This document shows, piece after piece, positions 41,320-50,386 of a stretch of DNA of 64,000 nt. This DNA is from Silicimonas algicola (GTDB lineage Bacteria > Pseudomonadota > Alphaproteobacteria > Rhodobacterales > Rhodobacteraceae), in assembly GCF_003148765.1 (NCBI RefSeq), contig NZ_QGGV01000008.1, positions 121,853-185,852 on the forward strand. Direction: 5' to 3'. Every line of letters begins with the position of its first letter. The first letter of the stretch is position 1. The notes beneath the pieces were generated by a model. That model saw only the letters and a list, made by a program, of their open reading frames with translations. It was not told the origin of the DNA and did not search any database. Both the position numbers and the translations under genes were made by a program.

Positions 41320-41915
41320 GCCGCGACCTCGGCCAGCCGCGCGACGTAGCGGGCCAGCGTGTCCACCTCGAGGTTCACGGCGTCGCCTTCGGAGACGCGG
41401 CCCCAGGTCGTGACTTCCTTGGTGTGGGGAATGAGGTTGACGCCGAAGCGGGCGCCGTCGACCTCGTTCACGGTCAGCGAGGTGCCATTGAGGGCCACCG
41501 AGCCCTTGGGCGCGATGAAGCGGGCGAGGCTCGCGGGCGCTTCGAAGGTGACGCGGGTGCTGTCGCCCTCGTCGCGGATACCGACGACGCGGGCGATGCC
41601 GTCGACGTGACCCGAGACGATGTGGCCGCCGATCTCGTCGCCGACCTTCAGCGCGCGTTCCAGGTTGACGCGGGCGCCCGGTGTCCAGTCGCCGAGGGAG
41701 GTCTTCGACAGCGTCTCGGCCGAGGCCTGCACGTCGAACCAGCCGCGCGGCGTGGCGCCGAGGTCGATCACGGTGAGACAGACGCCGTCGCAGGCGATCG
41801 ATGCCCCGATGTCGATGCCCCCGATGTCGTATGCTGTGCCGATACGGACGCGGAGGTCGCCCTCCTGCCGCATGTCGAGGATCTCGCCCACGTCGGTCAC
41901 GATGCCGGTGAACAT
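41316..41915 (-). CDS. ribE: Riboflavin synthase (alpha subunit)
   Basis: A 199-residue enzyme catalysing dismutation of two dimethylribityllumazines to riboflavin. It has the duplicated lumazine-binding domains, each beginning MFTGIVTDVG-like or IGGHIVSGHVDG-like, with SIACDGVCLTVID and SVALNGTSLTVNEVDG as internal repeats. Normal length. No FMN riboswitch was recognised in the 138 bp upstream. Confidence 0.97.
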   Translation of the reverse strand: MFTGIVTDVGEILDMRQEGDLRVRIGTAYDIGGIDIGASIACDGVCLTVIDLGATPRGWFDVQASAETLSKTSLGDWTPGARVNLERALKVGDEIGGHIVSGHVDGIARVVGIRDEGDSTRVTFEAPASLARFIAPKGSVALNGTSLTVNEVDGARFGVNLIPHTKEVTTWGRVSEGDAVNLEVDTLARYVARLAEVAA

Positions 41916-42053
41916 GCCGCTGGCCCTTCCGATTTGACCCTTTCGAGGTAATCGCCCCGGCTTTCGCGCGCAAGCCCGGGGCGATGGCGGGGAGATGCGT
42001 ATTTGCGGCAAGATGAAATGGACCGGGGTCTTCCGCGAGGCTAGGACTGGTGC

Positions 42054-43349
42054 ATGGGGGCGAACTTGGGACGGCGCAGGGTCTTTCTGTTCCTTCAGGG
42101 ACCGCACGGGCCGTTCTTTGCCGGGCTCGGCGCAGGACTGCGCGCAGCGGGGGCCGAGGTTCACCGGATCGGGTTCAACGCGGGCGACGAGGCGTTCTGG
42201 CGGGGCGGCGGCTATGTCGCCTATCGCGACGCGCCCGAGGCGTTCCCGGGTTTCCTTGGCGAAACGGTGAGGCGCCTCGGGGTGACGGACATCGCCTGCT
42301 ATGGATCGAGCCGCCCCGTTCATCGAACGGCCCTGGCGCTGGCCGAGGCAGAGGGGCTGGTGCCGCATGTCTTCGAGGAAGGCTATCTGCGGCCCTACTG
42401 GGTGACCTACGAACGCGGCGGCGCGAATGCCGGGTCGAGGGCGGCGCGGATGACGGTCGCGGAGATGGCGGCGTCGCTGGCGGAAGGCGCGCAGGTGCAT
42501 ACCGAGGCGCCGGACCGCTGGGGCGACATGGGGGCGCACATGGCCTGGGGGGCGGCCTATCATGCGCGGCTGATGCTGGGGGCGCGGCGCTATCCGGGGT
42601 TCCGGCCACACCGGACACCTGGCGTCGGGGGCGAGTTCGGTCTCCACCTGAGGCGATTTCTCGAGACGCCCGCGCGTGCCCTGGGGCGGGCGGCGGCGAC
42701 GGCGCGGATCCGGCATGGCGGCTTTCCCTATCACCTTGTCCTTCTGCAACTGGCGCATGATGCGAATTTCCTGTCGCATGGTCCCTTCCGCACTCAGGCC
42801 GAGTTCCTGGACAGGGTGTTCCACGGCTTCGTCGCGGGCGCGCCGCTGCACCATCACCTTGTCCTGAAGGCGCATCCGCTGGAGGACGGGCGCGAGCCGC
42901 TGCGTCCCCTCGTCCGGCGCCTGGCCGGGGAGCATGGCCTTGAAGGCCGTGTGCATTTCGTCTCGGGCGGGAAGCTCGCGCGGCTTCTCGACGCGGCGCG
43001 GAGTGCGCTGACAGTCAACTCCACCGCCGCCGAGCAGGCGCTCTGGCGCGGGCTGCCGCTGAAGGTCTTCGGCGACGCCGTCTATCGCAAGCCCGAGTTC
43101 GTGTCGGACCAGCCGCTGCCCGAGTTCTTCCGGGATCCGCGCGCGCCGGACCGTGCCGCCTACCTGACCTATCGGGCGTTTCTTCTTGCGACCTCGCAGG
43201 TGCCCGGGGGCTATTACGGCTACCTTTCGCGACGGAAACTGTTGCGGCAGGTGCCCGACCTGATGCTCGCCGAGGCGTCGCCCTATGCCCGTCTCGCGGA
43301 GGGCGGCGCTGCGGCGCGACCGCAACACCTTCGGCCCGTAAGCCGCTGA
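42054..43349 (+). CDS. kpsS: Capsule polysaccharide beta-Kdo transferase KpsS-like
   Basis: A 431-residue protein of the capsule synthesis KpsS/LipB family. Diagnostic features are the N-terminal VFLFLQGPHGPFFAGL, FEEGYLRPYWVTYERGG, LVLKAHPLEDG and the VNSTAAEQALWRGLPLKVFGDAVY motif. KpsS adds Kdo to the lipid anchor of group-2-like capsules on the cytoplasmic face of the inner membrane. It heads a three-gene capsule cluster with an OPX protein and KpsC, and is divergent from ribE. Confidence 0.9.
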   Translation: MGANLGRRRVFLFLQGPHGPFFAGLGAGLRAAGAEVHRIGFNAGDEAFWRGGGYVAYRDAPEAFPGFLGETVRRLGVTDIACYGSSRPVHRTALALAEAEGLVPHVFEEGYLRPYWVTYERGGANAGSRAARMTVAEMAASLAEGAQVHTEAPDRWGDMGAHMAWGAAYHARLMLGARRYPGFRPHRTPGVGGEFGLHLRRFLETPARALGRAAATARIRHGGFPYHLVLLQLAHDANFLSHGPFRTQAEFLDRVFHGFVAGAPLHHHLVLKAHPLEDGREPLRPLVRRLAGEHGLEGRVHFVSGGKLARLLDAARSALTVNSTAAEQALWRGLPLKVFGDAVYRKPEFVSDQPLPEFFRDPRAPDRAAYLTYRAFLLATSQVPGGYYGYLSRRKLLRQVPDLMLAEASPYARLAEGGAAARPQHLRPVSR

Positions 43350-43443
43350 CTCTGCCAAAATGTGTCAAAATTCCGGATGAAGCTGCGTAAGCTCGCCGCA
43401 ATAGCCAGAGGCAGGCACATAAAAAGGTCGAGGAGACCGAGCA

Positions 43444-44571
43444 GTGACATTTTCGACGAGACCCCGCGCCCGTTGGGTGGCGCTGTGCGTATCCGCATCG
43501 ATGCTTGCAGGATGCGGACTTCCGAGGACGGGCCCCACGAAGAACGAGATCTTCGCGGGCTCGGTTCAGAAACAGGGCAATGCCTTCATCGTCAGCGTCG
43601 ACGACAGCGTGACCCGCGCGACCGAATACGTTCCGCCGCTTGGGTTCTCTTCGGGGCTCATCAACGCGGCCGTGCTGGGTTCGGACACCGTGCGGCCGGG
43701 CGACACGCTGGGCCTGATGATCTGGGAGAACGTCGACGACGGCCTTCTGGCGACAGCGGGGGCGAACTCCACGGCGCTTCAGGAGGTCCAGGTCGATGGC
43801 GACGGGTTCATCTTCGTGCCTTACGCGGGCCGCATTCGCGCCGCCGGCAACACGCCCGAGGCGATCCGGCGCATCATTACCGAGAAGCTCGAGGCTCAGA
43901 CACCGGACCCGCAGGTCATGGTACAGCGCATGGCGGGCGACGGCGCGACAGTGTCGCTGATCGGCGGAATCGGCGCTCAGGGCGTCTATCCGATCGAGCG
44001 GCCGACGCGCACGCTGACGGCCATGCTGGCGCGGGCGGGCGGCATTACCCTTCCGCCCGACATCACGCAGGTCACGCTGATCCGGGGCGCGCACACCGGC
44101 ACGATCTGGCTGGTGGATCTCTACGAGAACCCGAGCCTGGACATCGCGCTGCGCGCGGGCGACCGCATTCTGGTCGAAGAGGACGAGCGCTTCTACACCG
44201 CCATCGGCGCCACCGGCGCTCAGGTGAAGGTGCCGTTCGAGACGCAGAGCGTGTCTGCCATCGAGGCGCTGGCGACCGTGGGCGGTCTGAACACGTCACT
44301 CGCCGATCCGACGGGCATCTTCGTCTTCCGCGACGAGGAGCCGCAAGTCGCCGGCCGCGTGCTGGGGCGCGAGTTCTCGGACGAGCAGCGCATGGTCTAC
44401 GTCCTCGACCTGACGTCGCCCAACGGGGTCTTCGTGGCGCGCGACTTCGACATCCGCGACGGCGATACGGTCTATGTCACCGAGGCGCCCTATACCCAGT
44501 TCCAGAAGATCCTGCAGGCCATCGTTGCTCCGGTCGGCACGGCGGCGTCGCTCCAGTCTCTGACCGAGTGA
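43444..44571 (+). CDS. Outer-membrane polysaccharide export lipoprotein (OPX/Wza-like)
   Basis: A 375-residue lipoprotein starting with GTG (AGGAG eight bases upstream). The signal peptide ends in the lipobox LAGC. A polysaccharide export domain follows (VRPGDTLGLMIWENVDDG, VDGDGFIFVPYAGRIRAAG) and then two SLBB-like repeats (GAQGVYPIERPTRTLTAMLARAGG and IEALATVGGLNTSLADPTGIFVFR). Proteins of this group form the outer-membrane exit channel for capsule. Its stop overlaps the start of kpsC (GTGA). Confidence 0.92.
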   Translation: MTFSTRPRARWVALCVSASMLAGCGLPRTGPTKNEIFAGSVQKQGNAFIVSVDDSVTRATEYVPPLGFSSGLINAAVLGSDTVRPGDTLGLMIWENVDDGLLATAGANSTALQEVQVDGDGFIFVPYAGRIRAAGNTPEAIRRIITEKLEAQTPDPQVMVQRMAGDGATVSLIGGIGAQGVYPIERPTRTLTAMLARAGGITLPPDITQVTLIRGAHTGTIWLVDLYENPSLDIALRAGDRILVEEDERFYTAIGATGAQVKVPFETQSVSAIEALATVGGLNTSLADPTGIFVFRDEEPQVAGRVLGREFSDEQRMVYVLDLTSPNGVFVARDFDIRDGDTVYVTEAPYTQFQKILQAIVAPVGTAASLQSLTE

Positions 44572-46571
44572 CGACAGACAATAAAAACGACGGGACAGTG
44601 AAAGCCGCCGCCTTCGGGCGGCGGCTTTGCGTTTACAACGGCGGGCTGCTGACGAAGGGCACGCCTCGGCGCATCCTGGAGCTCGCGGGCTGGGAGGTGA
44701 CGACCGGCCTGCCGCGCGAAGGAGACTGGGTCGGGCTCTGGGGGCGGTCGCGGACGGCGTGGCGGGCGCAGGCGGTCGCGGGCTGGACGGAGGCGCCGAT
44801 CCTGACGGTCGAGGATGCGTTCCTGCGGTCGGTCCATCCGGGACGGGTACGGGGCGAGGCGCCGGTGGGGCTGTGCCTCGACCGGACGGGGATGCATTTC
44901 GACGGCGGCGCGCCGTCGGACCTCGAACGGCTTCTGGCCACGCATGCGCTGGACGACACCGCCCTTCTCGACCGGGCGCGCGAGGCGATGGACAGCCTCG
45001 CCTACTGGCATGTGGGCAAGTATTCCGCGACCGATCCGGCGCTGGCCGCGCCCGAGCCGGGCTATGTCGTCGTCGTCGACCAGACGAAGGGCGACGCGGC
45101 GCTGATGGGGGCCGGGCGGGCCGCCTTCCTCGAGATGCTGGCCTTCGCGGCGGAAGAGCATCCGGGGGCGCGGATCGTCGTGAAGACGCATCCCGAGACG
45201 GGGCATGGCGGGCGCGAGGGACATTTCACGGCGGAGGACGCGACGGGGCGCGTGACGCTGGAGAGCCGTCCGATCGCGCCGCGCGTTCTCTTCGAAGGGG
45301 CGGTCGCTGTCTACACCCATTCCTCGACGCTCGGGTTCGAGGCGATCTTCGCGGGGCATCGCCCGCGTGTCTTCGGGCAGCCGTTCTATGCGGGATGGGG
45401 CCTGACGCAGGATCAGGACGCCCCTGCCCGCCGCGCGCGGACGCTGACGCGGGCGCAGCTCTTTGCCGCCGCGATGATCCTCTACCCGACGTGGTACGAT
45501 CCCGTCGCGGACCGGTTGTGCGAGGTGGAGGAGGTCGTGGCCGGACTCGCCGCACGCGCGCGGGCGTGGCGCGAGGATCGAGGGGGCTATGTCGCCGTCG
45601 GGATGAAGCCGTGGAAGCGGCCGCATCTGTCGCGGGCTTTCGGGCGCGAGGTGGCGGTTCGGTTCGCGCGGTCGGTGCCTGAGAGCGGTGAGCGGACGGC
45701 CGTCGTCTGGGGGATGGCGGAGGCGCCAGAGGGCGCGCTGCGGATGGAGGACGGATTCCTGCGGTCGCGCGGGCTGGGTGCGGCGCTGGTGCCTCCCCTG
45801 TCGCTGGTGCTGGATGCACCGACGCTTTACTTCGATGCACGGGAGGCGGGGCGGCTGGACGCCCTAATCGACGCCGCCGGTCAGACTCCCGTTGGCGAAT
45901 TGCGACGCTCGGAGCGGCTGATCCGGTCCATTCGGACGCAGAAGTTGACGAAATACAACATCGGGGAAGTTATGCCCGAAGTCCCGGCCGGGCGTCGTGT
46001 GCTGGTCGCGGGGCAGGTAGAGGACGATGCTTCCATGATGTACGGGGCGGGCGAGATCCGGACGAACCTCGACCTGTTGCGGCACGCGCGCGAGGCCAAT
46101 CCCGAAGCTGTCATCCTGTATAAGCCGCATCCGGATGTGGAGGCCGGGCTTAGGGCCGGCGCCCTGGAGGATGCGGATGTCACAGGGCTTGCCGATGTCA
46201 TTTTGACCGGCGTCAGTGCGGCGGAGGCATTGACCGTCGCGGACGAGGTGTGGACGATGACCTCGACGCTGGGGTTCGAGGCTCTGCTGCGCGCCGTCCC
46301 GGTGACCTGCCTCGGGATGCCCTTCTATGCGGGGCGCGGATTGACGCGTGATCTTGCACCGCGCCCCCCGCACCGGATGGGGCAGGACGTGACGCTGGCG
46401 CAGTTGGTCCATGCCTGTCTCATCGCCTATCCCCGCTATTTCCATCCGGCGACGGGAGAGCCGATCTCGCCCGAGCAGGCCGTTCGGCTGTTGGCGGAGG
46501 GGGTCGAGATGCCGCGCGTGAACAAGGCTTTGGCCTGGCTGCACGGGCTGGTGTCGCCCTTCCGGCGCTAG
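44568..46571 (+). CDS. kpsC: Capsule polysaccharide beta-Kdo transferase KpsC-like (two modules)
   Basis: A 667-residue protein with two homologous glycosyltransferase modules, as expected for KpsC. The N module shows TVEDAFLRSVHPG, VVVDQTKGDAALMG, VKTHPETGHGG and THSSTLGFEAIFAG; the C module repeats these as RMEDGFLRSRGLG, VLVAGQVEDDASMMYG, YKPHPDVEAG and TMTSTLGFEALLRA. Start at GTG 44568 overlaps the OPX stop; GTG 44598 with a better ribosome-binding site is an alternative. A perfect terminator-like hairpin lies in its first codons. It ends tail to tail with ribD, sharing CTAG. Confidence 0.92.
   Translation: MTTDNKNDGTVKAAAFGRRLCVYNGGLLTKGTPRRILELAGWEVTTGLPREGDWVGLWGRSRTAWRAQAVAGWTEAPILTVEDAFLRSVHPGRVRGEAPVGLCLDRTGMHFDGGAPSDLERLLATHALDDTALLDRAREAMDSLAYWHVGKYSATDPALAAPEPGYVVVVDQTKGDAALMGAGRAAFLEMLAFAAEEHPGARIVVKTHPETGHGGREGHFTAEDATGRVTLESRPIAPRVLFEGAVAVYTHSSTLGFEAIFAGHRPRVFGQPFYAGWGLTQDQDAPARRARTLTRAQLFAAAMILYPTWYDPVADRLCEVEEVVAGLAARARAWREDRGGYVAVGMKPWKRPHLSRAFGREVAVRFARSVPESGERTAVVWGMAEAPEGALRMEDGFLRSRGLGAALVPPLSLVLDAPTLYFDAREAGRLDALIDAAGQTPVGELRRSERLIRSIRTQKLTKYNIGEVMPEVPAGRRVLVAGQVEDDASMMYGAGEIRTNLDLLRHAREANPEAVILYKPHPDVEAGLRAGALEDADVTGLADVILTGVSAAEALTVADEVWTMTSTLGFEALLRAVPVTCLGMPFYAGRGLTRDLAPRPPHRMGQDVTLAQLVHACLIAYPRYFHPATGEPISPEQAVRLLAEGVEMPRVNKALAWLHGLVSPFRR
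44601..44628 (+). terminator. UUCG-capped hairpin at the start of kpsC
   Basis: A perfect 12-bp stem (44601-44612 with 44617-44628) closed by TTCG and ending in CTTT. It has the shape of an intrinsic terminator with a short U-tract but lies inside the kpsC reading frame, 11 to 20 codons after its start. It could terminate or attenuate transcription between the OPX gene and kpsC, or act on translation. Confidence 0.55.
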
Positions 46572-47665
46572 GCGCGAGCCCAGGTCTGCATGACGTCGCC
46601 GCCGAGGGCGCGGACGTCGCGAAGCTGGAAGGTCGGTGCATCCGTCAGGAACGCGAGGTCGAGCGGGCCGACCGAGGGCCGACCTTCGGACCCGATCACC
46701 TTTCCGGCGATCATCAGGACCAGCCTGTCGACCAAGCCCGCGTCCAGGAGCGAAGCGGCGAGGCTGCCGCCGCCTTCGCAGAAGATGCGCGTCAGACGCT
46801 CGGCGGCGAGGCGCTGCATCATGGCGGGGACGTCGAGGCGGCCGCCGGATGCCGGAACGCCGAGGCAGCGGACGCCCGCGCCGGTCCATGCGGAGAGGGA
46901 TGCGGAGGTGGCCTGCCCTTCGCCGTGGATCAGCCAGACCGGACCGTCGCCTGCGGAGGCCGAGAGGCGGGAGGGGAACGGCAGATCGAGACCGTGGGAG
47001 GCGACGATGCGGACGGGCTGGGCGTCGGCGCCCATTTCGCGGACCGTCAGAGCGGGGTCGTCGGCGCGGGCGGTGCCGCCGCCGACGAGGACGGCGTCGT
47101 GGGACATCCGCAGGGCGTGGACGGCGCGGCGGGCCTCCGGTCCGGTGATCCAGCGGCTTTCGCCGGAGGCGGTGGCGATGCGTCCGTCGAGGGTCGAGGC
47201 GAGCTTGAGCGTCAACATGGGCCGGCCTTCGGTCATCACCCTGAAGAAGCCAAGGTGCTGTTCCGTCGCCTCTTTCTCCATAACGCCGGTCAGGACCTCG
47301 ATCCCGGCGGCGCGCAGGCGCGCGATCCCCTGCCCGGCCACCTGCGGGTTGGGATCGCCCGCCGCAATGACGACCCTCGCGATGCCTGCCGCGACGAGGG
47401 CGTCGGCGCAGGGCGGCGTGCGGCCGTGGTGCGAACAGGGTTCGAGGGTGACGTAGGCCGTGGCGCCGCGCGCGGCCTCGCCGGCCTGGTCCAGCGCCAC
47501 GCGTTCGGCATGGCGCAGGGTAACGGCGTCCGAGGTGCCGCGCCCGACGATGCGGCCTTCCCGGACAAGGACGCAGCCGACCGACGGCCAAGGCGCCACG
47601 CGGCCGAGGCCCCGGCGCCCGAGCGTCAGCGCCTGCCGCATGTGGCGGGTGTGGTCCTCGCTCAC
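46568..47665 (-). CDS. ribD: Bifunctional pyrimidine deaminase/reductase RibD
   Basis: A 365-residue RibD for the deamination and reduction steps after GTP cyclohydrolase II. The N-terminal deaminase has the zinc motif [10 protein letters not shown] with [17 protein letters not shown]; the C-terminal reductase has [23 protein letters not shown] and [14 protein letters not shown]. It overlaps nrdR by four bases (ATGA), the common nrdR-ribD arrangement. The rest of the riboflavin genes are 4.6 kb away beyond the capsule cluster. Confidence 0.96.
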   Translation of the reverse strand: MSEDHTRHMRQALTLGRRGLGRVAPWPSVGCVLVREGRIVGRGTSDAVTLRHAERVALDQAGEAARGATAYVTLEPCSHHGRTPPCADALVAAGIARVVIAAGDPNPQVAGQGIARLRAAGIEVLTGVMEKEATEQHLGFFRVMTEGRPMLTLKLASTLDGRIATASGESRWITGPEARRAVHALRMSHDAVLVGGGTARADDPALTVREMGADAQPVRIVASHGLDLPFPSRLSASAGDGPVWLIHGEGQATSASLSAWTGAGVRCLGVPASGGRLDVPAMMQRLAAERLTRIFCEGGGSLAASLLDAGLVDRLVLMIAGKVIGSEGRPSVGPLDLAFLTDAPTFQLRDVRALGGDVMQTWARA

Positions 47666-48126
47666 TCGTCCTTCGCGGCGGGGCGAAGCTCGCTGACGAA
47701 TTTGTCGAAGTCGTCGGCGGCCTGGAAGTTCTTGTAAACGCTGGCGAAGCGGACGTAGGCGACGGTGTCGATCCGCGCGAGGCTCTCCATCACGATCTCG
47801 CCGATGGTGTGGCTCGGGATGTCGGTCTCGCCCATGCTTTCCAACCGGCGGACGATGCCCGAAATCATCTGGTCGATACGTTCCGGCTCGATCGGGCGCT
47901 TCTGCATGGCGATGCGGATCGAGCGTTCAAGCTTGCCGCGGTCGAAATCCTCGCGCTTGCCGTTGGTCTTGATGACGACGAGGTCACGAAGCTGGACGCG
48001 CTCGTAGGTCGTGAAGCGGCCGCCGCAGGCCGGGCAGAATCGCCGGCGCCGGATGGCGACGTGGTCCTCCGCGGGGCGGGAATCCTTGACCTGTGTGTCG
48101 ATATTTCCGCAAAACGGGCAGCGCAT
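47662..48126 (-). CDS. nrdR: Transcriptional repressor NrdR
   Basis: A 154-residue NrdR, which senses ATP/dATP and represses ribonucleotide reductase genes at NrdR boxes. The N-terminal zinc ribbon [18 protein letters not shown] with [16 protein letters not shown] and the ATP-cone ([21 protein letters not shown]) are intact. ATG 48126 is the family start; a longer frame to 48237 exists. Confidence 0.97.
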   Translation of the reverse strand: MRCPFCGNIDTQVKDSRPAEDHVAIRRRRFCPACGGRFTTYERVQLRDLVVIKTNGKREDFDRGKLERSIRIAMQKRPIEPERIDQMISGIVRRLESMGETDIPSHTIGEIVMESLARIDTVAYVRFASVYKNFQAADDFDKFVSELRPAAKDE

Positions 48127-48296
48127 CCGCCTCTTCTCCCTGCCTTGTCCCTGCCAATTCGGGTCGTCACCGTCCCGAACCACCTTCCCTTTTTGGAAGT
48201 ACCCCGATTTTGGGGAGTTGGCAATCGACACCCCCAAGATGATGGAGGGGAACGCAGCCCACTGTTGCGGGTTGGTCAGGCTTCACAGGAGGCGAC

Positions 48297-48968
48297 ATGA
48301 CCAAGACACTCTTCATCACCGGAGCTTCGTCCGGGATCGGCGCCGCGACGGCGCGAAAGGCGTCCGACGCGGGCTGGAACGTGGCCCTTTTCGCGCGGAG
48401 CGAGGACAAGCTGAAGGAGGTGGCGCACGGCTGCGCCTCGGCCATGGTGCTGCCTGGCGACGCGACCTCTCCCGCGGACCTGACGGAAGCCGTCGAACGT
48501 GCGGCGCACCAGTTCGGCGGGATCGATGCAGCCTTCGCCAATGCCGGGCGTGGGCTCAACTCCTCGGGCAAGGGCGCGCCAGACGAGGACGACATTCGCG
48601 GCATGATCGACCTGAATATCCTCGGCGTTCTCTGGACCGTCGGTGCGGTTCTGCCGGAGTTGAAGAAGACGAAGGGAACGCTGGTGATGACCGGATCGGC
48701 CGCGGGCAAGCGGCACATTCCGGGGTCGATCTATGGGGCGAGCAAGTGGTTCGTCCATGGATACGCCGGCAACATGGCGGAGGAGATGCGCGAGTGGGGC
48801 GGGCGCTGCACGGTCGTCGCCCCCGGCATGGTGGACACGCCGTTCTTCGAGAGCGGCAAGCCCGACAAGCTGAAGCCCGAGGATGTGGCCGATGCCGTTA
48901 TGCTGGCAATCGAGGCCGATCCGCGCGCGTCGGTGCGCGAGGTTTTCCTCATGCCGCAGTCGATGTGA
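48297..48968 (+). CDS. Short-chain dehydrogenase/reductase
   Basis: A 223-residue classical SDR. Visible are the cofactor motif TGASSGIGAATA, a NAG-type strand (FANAGRG), the catalytic Ser (TGSAAGKRHIPG), and YGASK with the Tyr-x-x-x-Lys pair. GGAGG lies upstream of the ATG. Substrate unknown. Its last 20 bases overlap the convergent yjbQ-like gene. Confidence 0.92.
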   Translation: MTKTLFITGASSGIGAATARKASDAGWNVALFARSEDKLKEVAHGCASAMVLPGDATSPADLTEAVERAAHQFGGIDAAFANAGRGLNSSGKGAPDEDDIRGMIDLNILGVLWTVGAVLPELKKTKGTLVMTGSAAGKRHIPGSIYGASKWFVHGYAGNMAEEMREWGGRCTVVAPGMVDTPFFESGKPDKLKPEDVADAVMLAIEADPRASVREVFLMPQSM

Positions 48969-49362
48969 AGGCAACGGCGACCTCTCGGCGGTGAGGGCGG
49001 GTCCGATGTTCGAAAAGGTAAACGCCCTGCCATGTGCCGAGCGCAAGACGGCCTGACAGGACGGGAATGGACAAGCTCACCGGCAGCATTGCCGCCTTGA
49101 TATGGGCCGGCATGTCGTCGGGACCCTCGCTTGTGTGGGTGATCCAGCGCATCGGCGGCGCATCCGATGGCGGCACAAGACGGTCGAAGAAGGCCTTCAG
49201 GTCGCGCTGCACGTCGGGGTCGGCGTTCTCCTGGATGAGAAGCGAACAGGAGGTGTGGCGGACGAAGACCGTCATCACGCCGTCGCCCCGCGCGAGGTCA
49301 TGCAGGCGGTCTGTGAATTCGTAGAGGCCGGGGCCCTGCGTCTCGATCGTGAGGACGGTCAT
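48949..49362 (-). CDS. yjbQ: YjbQ/UPF0047 family protein
   Basis: A 137-residue protein of the UPF0047 family (secondary thiamine-phosphate synthase activity is attributed to some members). Conserved parts are VFVRHTSCSLLIQENADPDVQRDL, GPDDMPAHIKAAMLP and GTWQGVYLFEHR, holding the family histidines. The 3' end overlaps the convergent SDR gene. It overlaps the upstream gene at 49359 by four bases. Confidence 0.92.
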   Translation of the reverse strand: MTVLTIETQGPGLYEFTDRLHDLARGDGVMTVFVRHTSCSLLIQENADPDVQRDLKAFFDRLVPPSDAPPMRWITHTSEGPDDMPAHIKAAMLPVSLSIPVLSGRLALGTWQGVYLFEHRTRPHRREVAVAFTSTAA

Positions 49363-49838
49363 GGGCAGCGCGACCAGGTGCGGGTTCCGAGGTCAAAGCA
49401 CATGCCGTGTGCGGTCAGATGGTCGTAGAGAAGGTCGACGGACCCCTGGACGGTGTCTGGGTCACAGCGGAACTCGGCCAGAACCTCCTCCTCCTTCAGG
49501 ACGACGACGGCATCGGTGCGGGTCGGGCCCCTGGCTTCGTCCTCGGGGATGCGTTCGGTCGAGGTGAACACCTGGTAGGTGACATCCTCGTTCACGAAGT
49601 CGACCACGTCCCAGATGGTGCGGCTGACGCCGGGCCAGGGCGTGAAGCCGGGGGCGTCGAGAGGGTTCGACAGGGTGAGTTCCGGCGCGCCTTTTGGGCC
49701 GAAGGCATAGGTGATGCGGGCGGCGTCGGCGCAGACTTCGAGCCGCTTTGCACCTATGTCGCAGGCGAGCACGGTCAGGTCCGGGCAGTCCGCGGCTGCT
49801 GACGTGGCCGAGACAAGGACGGCGAGCGCTGATTTCAT
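49359..49838 (-). CDS. Secreted protein of unknown function
   Basis: A 159-residue protein with a short signal peptide (LAVLVSATSAAADC). Five cysteines in the mature part (C17, C26, C36, C124 and C147 by count) suggest disulfides. The segment TYAFGPKGAPELTLSNPL looks beta-rich. No family recognised. It is embedded in a run of overlapping minus-strand genes: ATGA overlaps with yjbQ downstream and with the reductase gene upstream. Confidence 0.65.
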   Translation of the reverse strand: MKSALAVLVSATSAAADCPDLTVLACDIGAKRLEVCADAARITYAFGPKGAPELTLSNPLDAPGFTPWPGVSRTIWDVVDFVNEDVTYQVFTSTERIPEDEARGPTRTDAVVVLKEEEVLAEFRCDPDTVQGSVDLLYDHLTAHGMCFDLGTRTWSRCP

Positions 49839-50386
49839 ACAGGGTGCCTCCGTTCAAGCGTCACATAGCGCGTGCCCGCCGCATTGAGGAGAGCGTCGCT
49901 TTCGATGGCGTAGCCGCGCGAGGTGAAGACCACGACGGGATCGCCGGTGCCCTGGTCGGTGAAGATAGGCAGGCCCGTCCCGAAGGCCACAGGCTCGACC
50001 GTCAGGTGAACCCGGTCGATGGCATCGTGTGCGAGAAACCACTCGTGAACCCGCGTGCCGCCCAGGATCAGACCGCGGGACAGCGGGTGGACGGCTTCGA
50101 CAAGCGCGGGAAGGTCGAATGGCGTGAGGTCCGAGGGGTCGAGCCAGAGCTGGGTCGGGCGCTGCCAGCCCGCGACCGTGGACGACAGGACGATCCGGCG
50201 GCGGTCGGGACGGTCCGCGGCCTGATGCGTATGGCGGCCCATGATCGCCCAGTCCGACGCCTCGACGTCGCGGAAGAAGAGCGCCTGTTCCTCGGCGCTG
50301 GCCCAGGCTTGCGGGGGTTCGCCGGTCGAGCGCGAGATGAAACCGTCGCGGCTGGTGGCCACGGTGAGAGTGAAGCTCGGCGTCAT
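49835..50386 (-). CDS. Dihydrofolate reductase-like (RibD C-terminal domain) protein
   Basis: A 183-residue stand-alone RibD_C/DHFR-fold protein. It begins FTLTVATSRDGFISRSTGEPP, has DWAIMGRHTHQAA and ILGGTRVHEWFLAHDAIDRVHLTVEP, matching the reductase fold that binds NADPH. Substrate unknown. It overlaps genes on both sides by four bases, so it sits in a compact operon (50922 down to 48949). Confidence 0.82.
   Translation of the reverse strand: MTPSFTLTVATSRDGFISRSTGEPPQAWASAEEQALFFRDVEASDWAIMGRHTHQAADRPDRRRIVLSSTVAGWQRPTQLWLDPSDLTPFDLPALVEAVHPLSRGLILGGTRVHEWFLAHDAIDRVHLTVEPVAFGTGLPIFTDQGTGDPVVVFTSRGYAIESDALLNAAGTRYVTLERRHPV

Noticed and set aside
41916..42053. FMN riboswitch upstream of ribE
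   Set aside because: The gap is short and lacks the conserved RFN-element segments.
43362..44567. N-terminal extension of kpsC through the OPX gene
   Set aside because: The frame is open but overlaps the OPX gene completely; the KpsC family starts near the GTG at 44568.
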